Below, one piece after another: positions 32,052 to 40,042 of a stretch of DNA of 40,448 bases. The DNA is taken from assembly GCA_964390795.1 (NCBI GenBank), contig CAYMLQ010000013.1, positions 1 through 40,448 on the forward strand. The letters are read 5' to 3'. A program made the translations under genes and the position numbers. The notes under the pieces were generated by a model that saw only the letters and a list, made by a program, of their open reading frames with translations, did no database searches and had not been told where the DNA came from. Every line of letters starts with the position of its first letter. Position 1 is the stretch's first letter. The stretch is from CAYMLQ01 sp964390795 (GTDB lineage Bacteria > Verrucomicrobiota > Kiritimatiellia > RFP12 > UBA1067).

Positions 32052-33527
32052 ATGGCATCGATTGACCACTTTCTCTATACGCTGGTGAACGCATCCGGCA
32101 GTGATCTGCACCTCTATTCCGGCCGGGTTCCCTATGTGCGGGTTCACGGCACACTCTCGCCGATCGCCGAAGAGACCACGCTTTCCAGCGAAGAGATCCT
32201 CACGCTCCTCAAGGAGATCACGCCTCCGGAGAACTACACCCAGCTCACTCAGGATTGGGACACCGACTGCGCGTACGAGATCACCGGCTTGGCGCGCTTC
32301 CGCGTCAACGGGTTCCGCGACATGTCCGGTTTCGGCGCCGTGCTGCGCGTCATCCCCGAACAGATCCCCACGTTCGAGGAGCTTAACCTGCCCGAGGCGC
32401 TGCGCGATTTCTGCATGCTCTCCAAGGGCCTTGTGGTCGTCACCGGACCCACGGGCAGCGGCAAATCTACCACGCTCGCGGCGATGGTCGACTACATCAA
32501 CCGCGTCCGCAACGAACACATCATCACCATCGAAGACCCCATCGAGTTCGTCCATACGCCGCGCAACTGCGTCATCAACCAGCGCGAGGTTCACCGCGAC
32601 ACCAAGGGGTTCGCGCAGGCCCTGCGCGCGGCCCTGCGCGAAGACCCGGACATCGTGCTGGTCGGCGAAATGCGCGACCTCGAAACCATGGAGGTCGCCA
32701 TCGAGACCGCCGAGACCGGCCATCTGGTCTTCGCGACGCTGCACACCAACACCGCCGCGACCACGGTCGAACGCATGATCGACAAGTTCCCAACCCACCG
32801 GCAGAACCAGGTTCGCGCGATGTTGTCCGACACGCTCAAAGGCGTGGTCGCGCAGACGCTCTGCAAGAAGACGGAGGGGGGGCGCATCGCGGCCTTCGAA
32901 GTCCTCGTGGTCACCACCCCCGTCGCCGCCCTGATCCGCGAGGCCAAAACCCACATGCTTCCCTCCGTGATGCAGACCGGCCGGACCCAAGGCATGCTGA
33001 CCTTCAGCGACGAACTGACGCGACTGGCCTCTAAAGGGCTGATCTCCGCCGAGGACGCCTATAACAAAGCGGTAGACAAGGCGGATATTGAGACCAAGTT
33101 CCAACTGGCCGGACTCAGCCTGGACTTTAAGAAGAAGGCCGAACTGGCCGCGCGGCAGACCCGCATGGCACAAAGCCTGGCCACCTTGCAGCAGGCGCAG
33201 GCGCGGCTGGCTGTCGACTCGAGCAACTCGCAGGCGATGTGCGCCACCGCGTGGATCATGGCCTCCTCGCCCTTCCAGGAATTGCGCGACGGCAAGCGTG
33301 CGGTCAAACTCGCCGAGCTGGCCTGCAGCATCCTGCACGAAAAGGATCCTTACGCGCTGGAGGTTCTCGGCGTGGCCCAAGCGGAATACGGCTCGTTCCG
33401 CCGGGCGATCGACGCCACGCGCAAGGCCGCAACCCTCTACACCCAGATGGGAAGCCCTGTCAAAGCCGCAGCCCTGACCAACCGCCTCGCCATGTTCGAG
33501 CACGAAAAGCCCTACCGCGACGAGTAG
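32052..33527 (+). CDS. pilT: PilT retraction ATPase with a C-terminal TPR-like extension
   Basis: A 491-residue protein. Residues 1-350 are a complete PilT: N-terminal PAS-like domain (GSDLHLYSGRVPYVRVHG), Walker A GPTGSGKS at 132-139, IEDPIEF, DPDIVLVGEMRD, TGHLVFATLHTN, and a variant of the PilT-specific AIRNLIRE motif reading PVAALIREAKTHML. Family members usually stop near 350-370. Here about 120 more helical residues follow (KAVKLAELACSILHEKDPYALEVLGVAQAEYGSFRRAIDATRKA), which look like two or three TPR repeats. No frameshift is needed, so this is a real fusion. GGTGAGG before ATG 32052 is the ribosome binding site. Confidence 0.92.
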   Translation: MASIDHFLYTLVNASGSDLHLYSGRVPYVRVHGTLSPIAEETTLSSEEILTLLKEITPPENYTQLTQDWDTDCAYEITGLARFRVNGFRDMSGFGAVLRVIPEQIPTFEELNLPEALRDFCMLSKGLVVVTGPTGSGKSTTLAAMVDYINRVRNEHIITIEDPIEFVHTPRNCVINQREVHRDTKGFAQALRAALREDPDIVLVGEMRDLETMEVAIETAETGHLVFATLHTNTAATTVERMIDKFPTHRQNQVRAMLSDTLKGVVAQTLCKKTEGGRIAAFEVLVVTTPVAALIREAKTHMLPSVMQTGRTQGMLTFSDELTRLASKGLISAEDAYNKAVDKADIETKFQLAGLSLDFKKKAELAARQTRMAQSLATLQQAQARLAVDSSNSQAMCATAWIMASSPFQELRDGKRAVKLAELACSILHEKDPYALEVLGVAQAEYGSFRRAIDATRKAATLYTQMGSPVKAAALTNRLAMFEHEKPYRDE

Positions 33528-33532
33528 TTTGC

Positions 33533-34999
33533 CTACGACTGAAGGATGGAACCGGCCACCGCCGTGACCGTCTGGCCGTTCTGAACCGGCTTGAGCGCGA
33601 TTTCCACTTTGAGAGGAATCCCATTCGGCGTCGGCACCCGCAAGGTCTCGCGCAGCTTCTCGCCGCACGAGGCACGCAGGAAGAAGCGCGCCGCATCCGG
33701 CAGCAGATCAATCAAGCGCACGTTCTTGGCCTGCGTCTCGTCCGGAATCCCGAACGCGTCGAGCAGCGCCTGATTCACGATCAGGAAGAACCCGTCCAGA
33801 TCGCACACGAACGCGGGCGTCAGTGCGATTTCCAGCGCGGCGTGGCCCTTGCGCATCTCGTCCATCGCATTCTTCCTGCGATCCACATTGCGGATCGCGA
33901 AGACGATATTGCTGCCCCTCGTCAGCGACAGCGTGCTGACTCCCACCTCGCCGGCGAACGACGTCCCGTCCTGGCGAAAACAGCGCGCGTCAATCAGAAT
34001 GTGGTGGTTCTCCGCCAAGTTCCGCTTGAGATGCTCGAACATCTGGCTCGACATGCCGGTGATGACCTTCTCGATCGGAACGTCCCACGTCTCTTCACGC
34101 GAATACCCCAGCATCACCGTGACCCGCGTGTTGCAGTCCACAATGTGCCCCTGATCGTCCAAGATCAAGACTGCATCGTAAAGCCCGTTCATCAACTGGT
34201 AATACAGCGCGCGCTGATCCGTTTTGGGCCGTACGACACCGTCCGCGTCGCGCTCCACCACGCCTTTTTCGGCCGCCGTGGCCACCGGCGCTGAGGCGGG
34301 CGCAATCACTGCCGCCGCTGCGGGTGAAATTGGTTTTGGCGCAGCCGTGGCCAGCGCCGAAGCCGCAGGCATAACCCCTCCGGCGGTGCCCTCTTTCGGA
34401 CGCAACCCAAAGGCGGGCGCGGCCAGCGGCGGCGCCGGACGGGCTGCCGAAACGGCAGCCGGAGGAGACACCGGCAGAGGCACCGGAGCCGCGACCGGCG
34501 CGGCCGAAACAGGCGTCAGACGAACCGGCGCGGTCGGCGTCGCCATCCGCACCGGCGTCATCACCGGACGCCCCGCCTTGATCGGCTCAGCCGAAGCCAT
34601 CGAGCCATAACCAGACATTCCTGTTTGCATACGATTGACAGGCGCCTGAACACTCATTGCCGCCCCCTTTTCTACCGCCGCCGGCTGCGCCAGCTTCTTT
34701 GGCAACTCACTTGGCGCCACATCAGGCTGAAGGGGCTTCTCCACCACCACCGCCTCCGGCGTCTCCGACACACCGCCTGCCTTAGCAGACGAACTCACCT
34801 CCGCCCGCACCGCACCCTGCGGAAACGGCGGCTGAGGCACCGACACTCCAGATCCCGAGACCGAACCTTCTCCCTGATGCGAAATAAGAATAGACGAGGA
34901 GTGCGTCATGCCGATCTCCGGGTCACGATTCGGGATCGTCACCACATCACAGGAAACAGCGCCCTGCTCCGTCTCTTTCTTTCCAAACCAGAACTTCAT
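33533..34999 (-). CDS. PAS-PAS protein with a long Pro/Ala-rich N-terminus
   Basis: A 488-residue cytoplasmic protein. Residues 1-250 are low-complexity (Pro, Ala, Val). PAS 1 contains GLYDAVLILDDQGHIVDCNTRVTVMLGYSREE; PAS 2 contains TPAFVCDLDGFFLIVNQALLDAFGI. Nothing recognisable as a kinase, cyclase or DNA-binding output follows. ATG 34999, preceded by AGGGCGG, was preferred to an upstream start at 35050. TTGACA (35040-35035) with TACTAA 16 bp further is a weak promoter candidate. The gene converges on pilT (5 bp between stops) and diverges from the HU/zinc-ribbon gene. It may be a sensory adaptor for the pilus machinery, which is inference. Confidence 0.75.
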   Translation of the reverse strand: MKFWFGKKETEQGAVSCDVVTIPNRDPEIGMTHSSSILISHQGEGSVSGSGVSVPQPPFPQGAVRAEVSSSAKAGGVSETPEAVVVEKPLQPDVAPSELPKKLAQPAAVEKGAAMSVQAPVNRMQTGMSGYGSMASAEPIKAGRPVMTPVRMATPTAPVRLTPVSAAPVAAPVPLPVSPPAAVSAARPAPPLAAPAFGLRPKEGTAGGVMPAASALATAAPKPISPAAAAVIAPASAPVATAAEKGVVERDADGVVRPKTDQRALYYQLMNGLYDAVLILDDQGHIVDCNTRVTVMLGYSREETWDVPIEKVITGMSSQMFEHLKRNLAENHHILIDARCFRQDGTSFAGEVGVSTLSLTRGSNIVFAIRNVDRRKNAMDEMRKGHAALEIALTPAFVCDLDGFFLIVNQALLDAFGIPDETQAKNVRLIDLLPDAARFFLRASCGEKLRETLRVPTPNGIPLKVEIALKPVQNGQTVTAVAGSILQS

Positions 35000-35088
35000 G
35001 GATAATCCGCCCTTAGTATGCGCAAAAACTCTAGTGTCAATCCAGCACATTCGGTGCCAATAACAAATTAGTAAGACTTTGGTCTATT

Positions 35089-35105
35089 TGGCACGCAAGA
35101 TGCTT
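35089..35105 (+). promoter_or_regulatory. Sigma54 promoter of the HU/zinc-ribbon gene
   Basis: TTGGCACGCAAGATGCTT has GG at 35090-35091, a 10-bp spacer and GC at 35102-35103. The predicted start near 35115 gives a leader of about 28 nt before ATG 35143. Confidence 0.85.
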
Positions 35106-35142
35106 ATTAATAATCCTTTTAACCATACAGAGAGCATGTGCA

Positions 35143-36060
35143 ATGAGAAAGAATTCTTACAACAAAGCGATTTTGGTTCGTGAGCTTGCCTTTAGCGCGG
35201 GTGTGACCCAAAAAAAGGCGAGATTTGTGCTTGAAGCCCTTCAATTAATCGCCTATCGGGAAGCTGCATCTCAAGGTTTCACGGTTCCGGGCATTTGCCG
35301 CTTGGACGTGATCCGTCGCAAGCCGCGCAAAATGAGAAATCCTCAAACGGGAGAAAACATTCTCATTGCTGAGCATAACACCTTGCGCGTGCGCGTGATC
35401 AAAAAGGCGCGTAACGCCGTCACGCCGACGCCGGAAAACCTGATCACCATTTTGCCGCCCGCCCCGCAGATTCTCGACGACTTCACACAGGCCGTCTCAT
35501 TCTGCTGCAGCAAGTGCGGCCAGGAGATCGAGGCGCCTCTGTCGGCGGCCGGACTCTTAGCCGAATGCCCTGCCTGCGGAACCTCCATCACCGTCCCATC
35601 GGTCTCCGCCCCCGGCACGCTTCATGGTGCGGCGCTGCCGACGGCGCCAGCGGCCCCGGCCGCTGCCGAAGCCGTCGCCGAGCCGGCCCCCGCCCGCGAG
35701 CAGCCTGCCGCAACGCCGACCGCCGAAGGGTCATTCGCTCCCAAACATAAAAACCAGACCATCCGCATCGATCTGGCCGCACTCGGCTTTGAAGGCGCCC
35801 AAGGCACCCCGGTTCCTCTAAGCCAGAAGCGCATGCTCTCGTTTTTCTGCAAGAACTGCCGCCAGGAGATCGAAGCCCCTGCCGATATGGCGGGCTCCGC
35901 CTCCGAGTGCCCCTCCTGCGGCGTGAGTTTCGAGGTGCCCTTCTTTTCAGATCCCGGTACGCTTCACGGCAGCGACCTCGAGCACAAGAAGACCGACGCC
36001 GAATCGCTCAAGGAGATCAAGGGACGCACCATCCGCATCGAAGTGCCGGACGACATGTAA
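35143..36060 (+). CDS. HU/IHF-like domain fused to two zinc ribbons
   Basis: A 305-residue protein. Residues 1-95 resemble the HU/IHF DNA-bending fold (NKAILVRELAFSAGVTQKKARFVLEALQ; RKMRNPQTGENILIAEHNTLRVRVI). Two similar blocks follow, each a four-cysteine zinc ribbon (Cys122/125/142/145 and Cys236/239/256/259, both with CGQ/RQEIEAP and ECPxCG), a PGTLHG motif, a linker and a TIRI motif. The ribbon type is common in Verrucomicrobia and Planctomycetes proteins. IHF bends DNA between enhancer and promoter at many sigma54 promoters, so an HU/IHF relative under a sigma54 promoter beside pilus genes may be a co-regulator. That is inference. A structural nucleoid role is an alternative. Confidence 0.8.
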   Translation: MRKNSYNKAILVRELAFSAGVTQKKARFVLEALQLIAYREAASQGFTVPGICRLDVIRRKPRKMRNPQTGENILIAEHNTLRVRVIKKARNAVTPTPENLITILPPAPQILDDFTQAVSFCCSKCGQEIEAPLSAAGLLAECPACGTSITVPSVSAPGTLHGAALPTAPAAPAAAEAVAEPAPAREQPAATPTAEGSFAPKHKNQTIRIDLAALGFEGAQGTPVPLSQKRMLSFFCKNCRQEIEAPADMAGSASECPSCGVSFEVPFFSDPGTLHGSDLEHKKTDAESLKEIKGRTIRIEVPDDM

Positions 36061-36075
36061 GCAGAGCCCTTCTTG

Positions 36076-36104
36076 TTGCATTCGAGCCCTGATTAAGGCA
36101 TAAT
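36076..36104 (+). promoter_or_regulatory. Sigma70-like promoter of rnfE
   Basis: TTGCAT (36076-36081), a 17-bp spacer and CATAAT (36099-36104). It probably drives rnfE and, through the 12-bp gap, the pabB-pabC gene. Confidence 0.6.
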
Positions 36105-36141
36105 CGAGTCTCTTTTATTTTTCGCGAAGGGATATCGATCC

Positions 36142-36819
36142 ATGCGCTTGCTTACCGACCTGACCCGCGGCATCATCAAGGAAAACCCGACCTTCCGGCT
36201 GGTGCTCGGCATGTGCCCCACGCTGGCGCTCACCACCTCGCTGGAGAATGCCATCGGCATGGGCGTGGCGGCTACCTTTGTTCTGGTCTGCTCGAATATC
36301 GCCATCTCGGCTCTCCGCAACGTCATCCCAGCCACTGTGCGCATTCCCTGCTACATCGTGGTCATCGCCGCGTTCGTCACCATGATCGACCTCCTGATGC
36401 AGGCCTACACGCCCGCTCTTGCCGAAAGCCTCGGCATCTTCATCCCCCTCATCGTGGTCAACTGCATCATCCTCGGTCGCGCCGAGGCCTTCGCCTCAAA
36501 AAACGGTGTTCTCTATAGCGCCGCCGACGGCATCGGCATGGGCGTGGGCTTCACTCTCGCCCTCTCCATCATCGCCGTCATCCGCGAATTCCTCGGCAGC
36601 GGCTCAGTCACCCTCTGGGGGGAACACGCCCTCACGAACATCCACAGCCACACCATGGTGCTTGTGGTGCTGCCGGCCGGCGGCTTCGTCACACTCGGCC
36701 TCATCCTCGCCGGGATCAACCACCTGCAGGCCCTGGCTGCGGCGAAACGCGGAGAAAACGCCCCCTTGCCGCTGGAACTCGACTGCCGCCACTGCGCGAT
36801 CTGCAAGATCGGCGAGTGA
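36142..36819 (+). CDS. rnfE: RnfE-type subunit of the ion-translocating ferredoxin:NAD oxidoreductase
   Basis: A 225-residue integral membrane protein of the RnfE/NqrD family with about six helices. Signatures include LVLGMCPTLALTTSLENAIGMG, RIPCYIVVIAAFVTMIDLLM and the highly conserved SLGIFIPLIVVNCIILGRAEAFA. In the Rnf complex RnfE and RnfA form the membrane core that passes electrons across the membrane. AAGGGA at 36127-36132 precedes the start. Oddities: none of rnfA, B, C, D or G is next to it, and the C-terminus ends ELDCRHCAICKIGE, a cysteine-rich tail absent from E. coli RsxE. NqrD is the closest alternative, but the sequence reads as RnfE. Confidence 0.88.
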   Translation: MRLLTDLTRGIIKENPTFRLVLGMCPTLALTTSLENAIGMGVAATFVLVCSNIAISALRNVIPATVRIPCYIVVIAAFVTMIDLLMQAYTPALAESLGIFIPLIVVNCIILGRAEAFASKNGVLYSAADGIGMGVGFTLALSIIAVIREFLGSGSVTLWGEHALTNIHSHTMVLVVLPAGGFVTLGLILAGINHLQALAAAKRGENAPLPLELDCRHCAICKIGE

Positions 36820-36831
36820 GACGGGGACCGC

Positions 36832-38742
36832 ATGCGCCTGACACGCGACCCAACGACGCCTACCGTTATCCTGCGCGACGCGGCGAGCGGCCGCTGGCTG
36901 CTTTTCGAGCGCCCCCTCGAAATCCTCGAAACCCGTGACCTCTCCCAGATCCTGCCGCTCCTGCGCGCCGCAGAAACCGCTGCCGCCTCGCGCGGCCTCT
37001 ACGCCGCAGGCGTGATCGCCTACGAGGCCGCACCCGCCTTCGACCCCGCCCTCGCCGTGCGGCCTACGGACAGCAAACTCCCCCTCCTCTGGCTCGGACT
37101 CTTCCATTCGCCGCGCACCATCACCCTCGAGCCTCCGCCCGCTGTCGCCCCTGACATCTGGCAGCCTTCCGTCACGCCGGATGCTTACCGTGCCGCCTTT
37201 GACCGCATCAAACGCCATATCCGCGAGGGCGACGCCTATCAGGTCAACCTCACCTACCGCCTGCGCGCCACGCTGGCCGGCGGTCAGCCCGAGGTCAGTG
37301 GCCAGAGGTCGGAGGTCGGAGATCGGATGCCGGAGGCCGGAGGTCAACGGGCCGCCCCGGATCATCAGCCTCCTCCGGTTTCCAGTTACCCGTTTCCCGT
37401 TTCCTGTTCCCTGAACCCTGAACCCCGACACCCGCTCCCATCCCTCCCCCTCTTCACCCGCCTCGTGACCGCCCAGAACGCCACCTATGGCGCCTGTGTC
37501 TCAACCGCACTCTGGACGCTCTACAGCGCCTCCCCCGAACTCTTCTTCAGCCTCAACGGCACGCACCTCGAATCGCGTCCCATGAAAGGCACCGCGCCTC
37601 GCGGCCTCACCCTGGAGCAGGACCGCGCCAACGCCGCCGCGCTTCAGCTCTCAGAAAAAAACCGCGCGGAGAACCTGATGATCGTCGATATGGTGCGCAA
37701 CGACCTCGGCCGCGTCGCCAAACCCGGAAGCGTCACCGTTCCCAGCCTCTTCTCCCTTGAGAAATATCCGAACGTGTGGCAGTTGACCTCCACCGTGCAG
37801 GCCGAAACGCACGCCTCCGTGGCCGACATCTTCGCGGCCCTCTTTCCCGCCGCCTCCATCACCGGCGCGCCCAAGAGCAGCGCCATGCGCATCATCGCAG
37901 AGACCGAGGCCGACCCTCGCCGCTTCTATACCGGTGCGGTCGGTTTCCTCGCGCCAGACCGGCGCGCGCAGTTCAACGTGGCCATCCGCACCCTGCTCGT
38001 CGAGCACGCTTCCGGCCTGGCCGAATACGGCACCGGCGGCGGCATCGTCTGGGATTCGGAGTGCGCCATCGAGCAGGGCGAATGCCGCACCAAGGCGCTC
38101 ATCCTCAACGCCTCGGCCGAACCCTTTTCGCTGCTGGAAACGATGCTGTGGATGCCCGGAGAGGGCTTCAACCTGCTGGATTATCACCTGACGCGCCTCT
38201 CCGACTCAGCCGAGTACTTCGACGTGCCGGTCGATCCCGCAGCGCTCCGCAAGCGCCTGACTGCGCTCGCAGGGAGCCTGCCGCCAGCGCCCCACCGCGT
38301 CCGGCTGCTCGCCGCACGCGACGGCGCGATCACGCTAGCCGCCGCACCTTTCGCGCCCGCCCGCGCTGACAAGCCGCTGCGCGTCGCGCTCGCACCAAGC
38401 CCTGTGGACAGAAGCGACCCGTTTCTCTACCACAAGACGACCCGCAGGCGCCTGTACGAAGAGGCCCTCGCGGCCCGCCCCGGCTTCGACGACGTGATTC
38501 TGTTCAACGGCGACGGCGAGGTCACTGAATCCACCCGCGCCAACATCGTGGCCGAGATCGAAGGGCGCCGCGTCACCCCGCCCGTATGCTGCGGCCTGCT
38601 CCCAGGCACGTTGCGCCAGCACCTGCTCGACGCAGGCGAGGTCACGACGCGCATCATCACGGTCGACGAGCTCATGCGCTCCCCGCGGTTCTTTCTCGTC
38701 AACTCCCTGCGCGGCCAGCTGCCCGCCCAATTCAGCTCATAA
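36832..38742 (+). CDS. pabB: Aminodeoxychorismate synthase component I fused to aminodeoxychorismate lyase (PabB-PabC)
   Basis: A 636-residue bifunctional enzyme of p-aminobenzoate/folate synthesis. The PabB half has IREGDAYQVNLTYRLRA, SPELFFSLNG, SRPMKGTAPRG, RAENLMIVDMVRNDLGR, FPAASITGAPK and GTGGGIVWDSE, all typical of chorismate-using enzymes. The PabC half (from about 430) is a class IV PLP fold with LLETMLW, the probable PLP lysine in FLYHKTTRR, and FDDVILFNGDGEVTESTRAN. Between YRLRATLAGG and LFTRLVTAQNATYGA about 50 extra residues (around 154-202) are encoded by two heptamer arrays. The reading frame stays open. SD-like GGGGA precedes ATG 36832, 12 bp after rnfE. Confidence 0.9.
   Translation: MRLTRDPTTPTVILRDAASGRWLLFERPLEILETRDLSQILPLLRAAETAAASRGLYAAGVIAYEAAPAFDPALAVRPTDSKLPLLWLGLFHSPRTITLEPPPAVAPDIWQPSVTPDAYRAAFDRIKRHIREGDAYQVNLTYRLRATLAGGQPEVSGQRSEVGDRMPEAGGQRAAPDHQPPPVSSYPFPVSCSLNPEPRHPLPSLPLFTRLVTAQNATYGACVSTALWTLYSASPELFFSLNGTHLESRPMKGTAPRGLTLEQDRANAAALQLSEKNRAENLMIVDMVRNDLGRVAKPGSVTVPSLFSLEKYPNVWQLTSTVQAETHASVADIFAALFPAASITGAPKSSAMRIIAETEADPRRFYTGAVGFLAPDRRAQFNVAIRTLLVEHASGLAEYGTGGGIVWDSECAIEQGECRTKALILNASAEPFSLLETMLWMPGEGFNLLDYHLTRLSDSAEYFDVPVDPAALRKRLTALAGSLPPAPHRVRLLAARDGAITLAAAPFAPARADKPLRVALAPSPVDRSDPFLYHKTTRRRLYEEALAARPGFDDVILFNGDGEVTESTRANIVAEIEGRRVTPPVCCGLLPGTLRQHLLDAGEVTTRIITVDELMRSPRFFLVNSLRGQLPAQFSS
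37291..37346. repeat. GAGGTCR heptamer array inside pabB
   Basis: Eight 7-bp units (GAGGTCA, GTGGCCA, GAGGTCG twice, GAGATCG, GATGCCG, GAGGCCG, GAGGTCA), the same family as 816-892. It is translated in the same phase as the array beside the S23 gene, giving GQRSEVGDRMPEAGGQR here against GQRAEVSDQRAESGDRR there. Confidence 0.9.
37375..37437. repeat. CCYGWWC heptamer array inside pabB
   Basis: Nine 7-bp units in register: CCGGTTT, CCAGTTA, CCCGTTT twice, CCTGTTC, CCTGAAC twice, CCCGACA, CCCGCTC. The CCTGAAC unit also occurs in the MITE-like element near 8265-8291. Translated as a Pro/Ser-rich stretch of PabB. Confidence 0.88.
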
Positions 38743-38764
38743 GGGCACTCTCGGCGCGAGCCCG

Positions 38765-40042
38765 TCACTTGCGGTCTGAGATGCCCGCGATGAGGCCGGC
38801 CACCAGCAGCGTCGTGATCAGGCTGCTGCCTCCGTGGCTGATGAGCGGCAGCGTGATGCCGGTCATGGGCAGCGCCTTGGTCACGCCTGCCACATTCAAA
38901 AGGGTTTGCACCGCCAGGGAGCCGGTCAGCCCCACGCACAGCAGCCGCTCGAAGGGCGTCCGCGCCGCGCCCGCCGCGCGGAACCCGCGCGAGAAGAGCA
39001 CCGCGTACACCATCAGCAGCAGCCCGCAGCCGATCAGCCCGATCTCCTCGGCCACGGCCGCATACACGAAATCCGACGTCACGATCGGCACCGCCTGCGG
39101 CACGCCCGAGCCGAGCCCCGCACCCCACATCCCGCCCGAGTACATGGCCGAGAGCGCCTGCAAGATCTGCCAGCCCTTTCCCGTCGGATCAGCGAACGGG
39201 TTGAGCCACACATCAAAGCGCGCCTGCGCGTTGGCCGAAAGGAGCTGGACGCCGAACCCCGCCGCCGTGACCGCCGCCAGTCCGATCGCGAGATAGCCCG
39301 TGCTGCGCGCGACCGCGAAGAGCATGACGATCAGAATCGCGTTCAGCAGCATCATGAGCCCCAAATCCTTCAGCGCGAGGGTCGCCACCATCGGCACGCC
39401 CCACAGCAAGACCAGCCCCAGCAGGGCCATGAAGGGCGGCACGGGAATGCCGTTCTGCGTCTCCGAAAACTCCTTCTGCCGGCGGCTCAGGTACGCGGCC
39501 AGAAAGAAGACCAGCAGCGGCTTGACAATCTCCGAAGGGTTCATGTTGCCCGGCATGTACATCCCGCCGCGGTAGCGCCTGCCCAGCACCAGCATCGCTG
39601 CAAGCACGCCGAGCGCCGCGAGATAGGCCAGCCACCCCATCGCGCCCAGCCACGTGCCGCGACCCTTGCCCATCACCGACACGCCGAGAGCGAAGGCCGC
39701 AAGCCCCAGCGGGAACGGCGCCAGCGCCAGCGGCGCGGCTAGCCCCTGCGAGAAGCTGCCCATGCGGAACTGGATCACGAGCCCCACGCCGCTCAGCAGC
39801 AAGACCGCGCCGACCAGGCCCGCATCGCCCTTCCAACCGATGATCTTCAGCCAGACCAGCAACACCGGCACGCCCGCCGTATAGACGCCCAGCGGAATCA
39901 GCTGCTCCCACGGCACCACCGGCGCGTTGCTCAGCTTCACGCCGAGCACCGACACGCAGGCGCAGAGCAGCGCCAGCAGGGAGACCAGAAAGAGCCCGGC
40001 GACCGCGGCGACCGGCCCGATGAGCGCGTTCTTGCGGCTCAT
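38765..40042 (-). CDS. RodA/FtsW/SpoVE-family peptidoglycan polymerase
   Basis: A 425-residue SEDS-family membrane glycosyltransferase with about ten helices. Family motifs: MNPSEIVKPLLVFFLAAYLS, LALKDLGLMMLLNAI, GKGWQILQALSAMYSGGMWGAGLGSG, DFVYAAVAEEIGLIGCG and the C-terminal LPMTGITLPLISHGGSSL. These enzymes polymerise lipid II with a class B penicillin-binding protein. Its ATG overlaps the TGA of the upstream PBP gene (TCAT at 40039-40042 on the plus strand), as in mrdA-rodA or pbpA-rodA pairs. That favours RodA over FtsW, without settling it. Confidence 0.88.
   Translation of the reverse strand: MSRKNALIGPVAAVAGLFLVSLLALLCACVSVLGVKLSNAPVVPWEQLIPLGVYTAGVPVLLVWLKIIGWKGDAGLVGAVLLLSGVGLVIQFRMGSFSQGLAAPLALAPFPLGLAAFALGVSVMGKGRGTWLGAMGWLAYLAALGVLAAMLVLGRRYRGGMYMPGNMNPSEIVKPLLVFFLAAYLSRRQKEFSETQNGIPVPPFMALLGLVLLWGVPMVATLALKDLGLMMLLNAILIVMLFAVARSTGYLAIGLAAVTAAGFGVQLLSANAQARFDVWLNPFADPTGKGWQILQALSAMYSGGMWGAGLGSGVPQAVPIVTSDFVYAAVAEEIGLIGCGLLLMVYAVLFSRGFRAAGAARTPFERLLCVGLTGSLAVQTLLNVAGVTKALPMTGITLPLISHGGSSLITTLLVAGLIAGISDRK

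Noticed and set aside
6915..33527. Locus as a type II secretion system instead of type IV pili
   Set aside because: PilT with a near-canonical retraction motif, PilM-N-O-P-Q order and PilV/W/X-like proteins favour type IV pili. The two systems are related, and secretion by this machine remains possible.
32028..33668. 546-codon minus-strand frame over pilT
   Set aside because: pilT on the plus strand has every ATPase motif; the opposite frame is a compositional shadow.
36832..38742. Frameshift or pseudogene in pabB because of the repeat insertion
   Set aside because: The frame stays open through both arrays, and all catalytic blocks before and after are in one reading frame.
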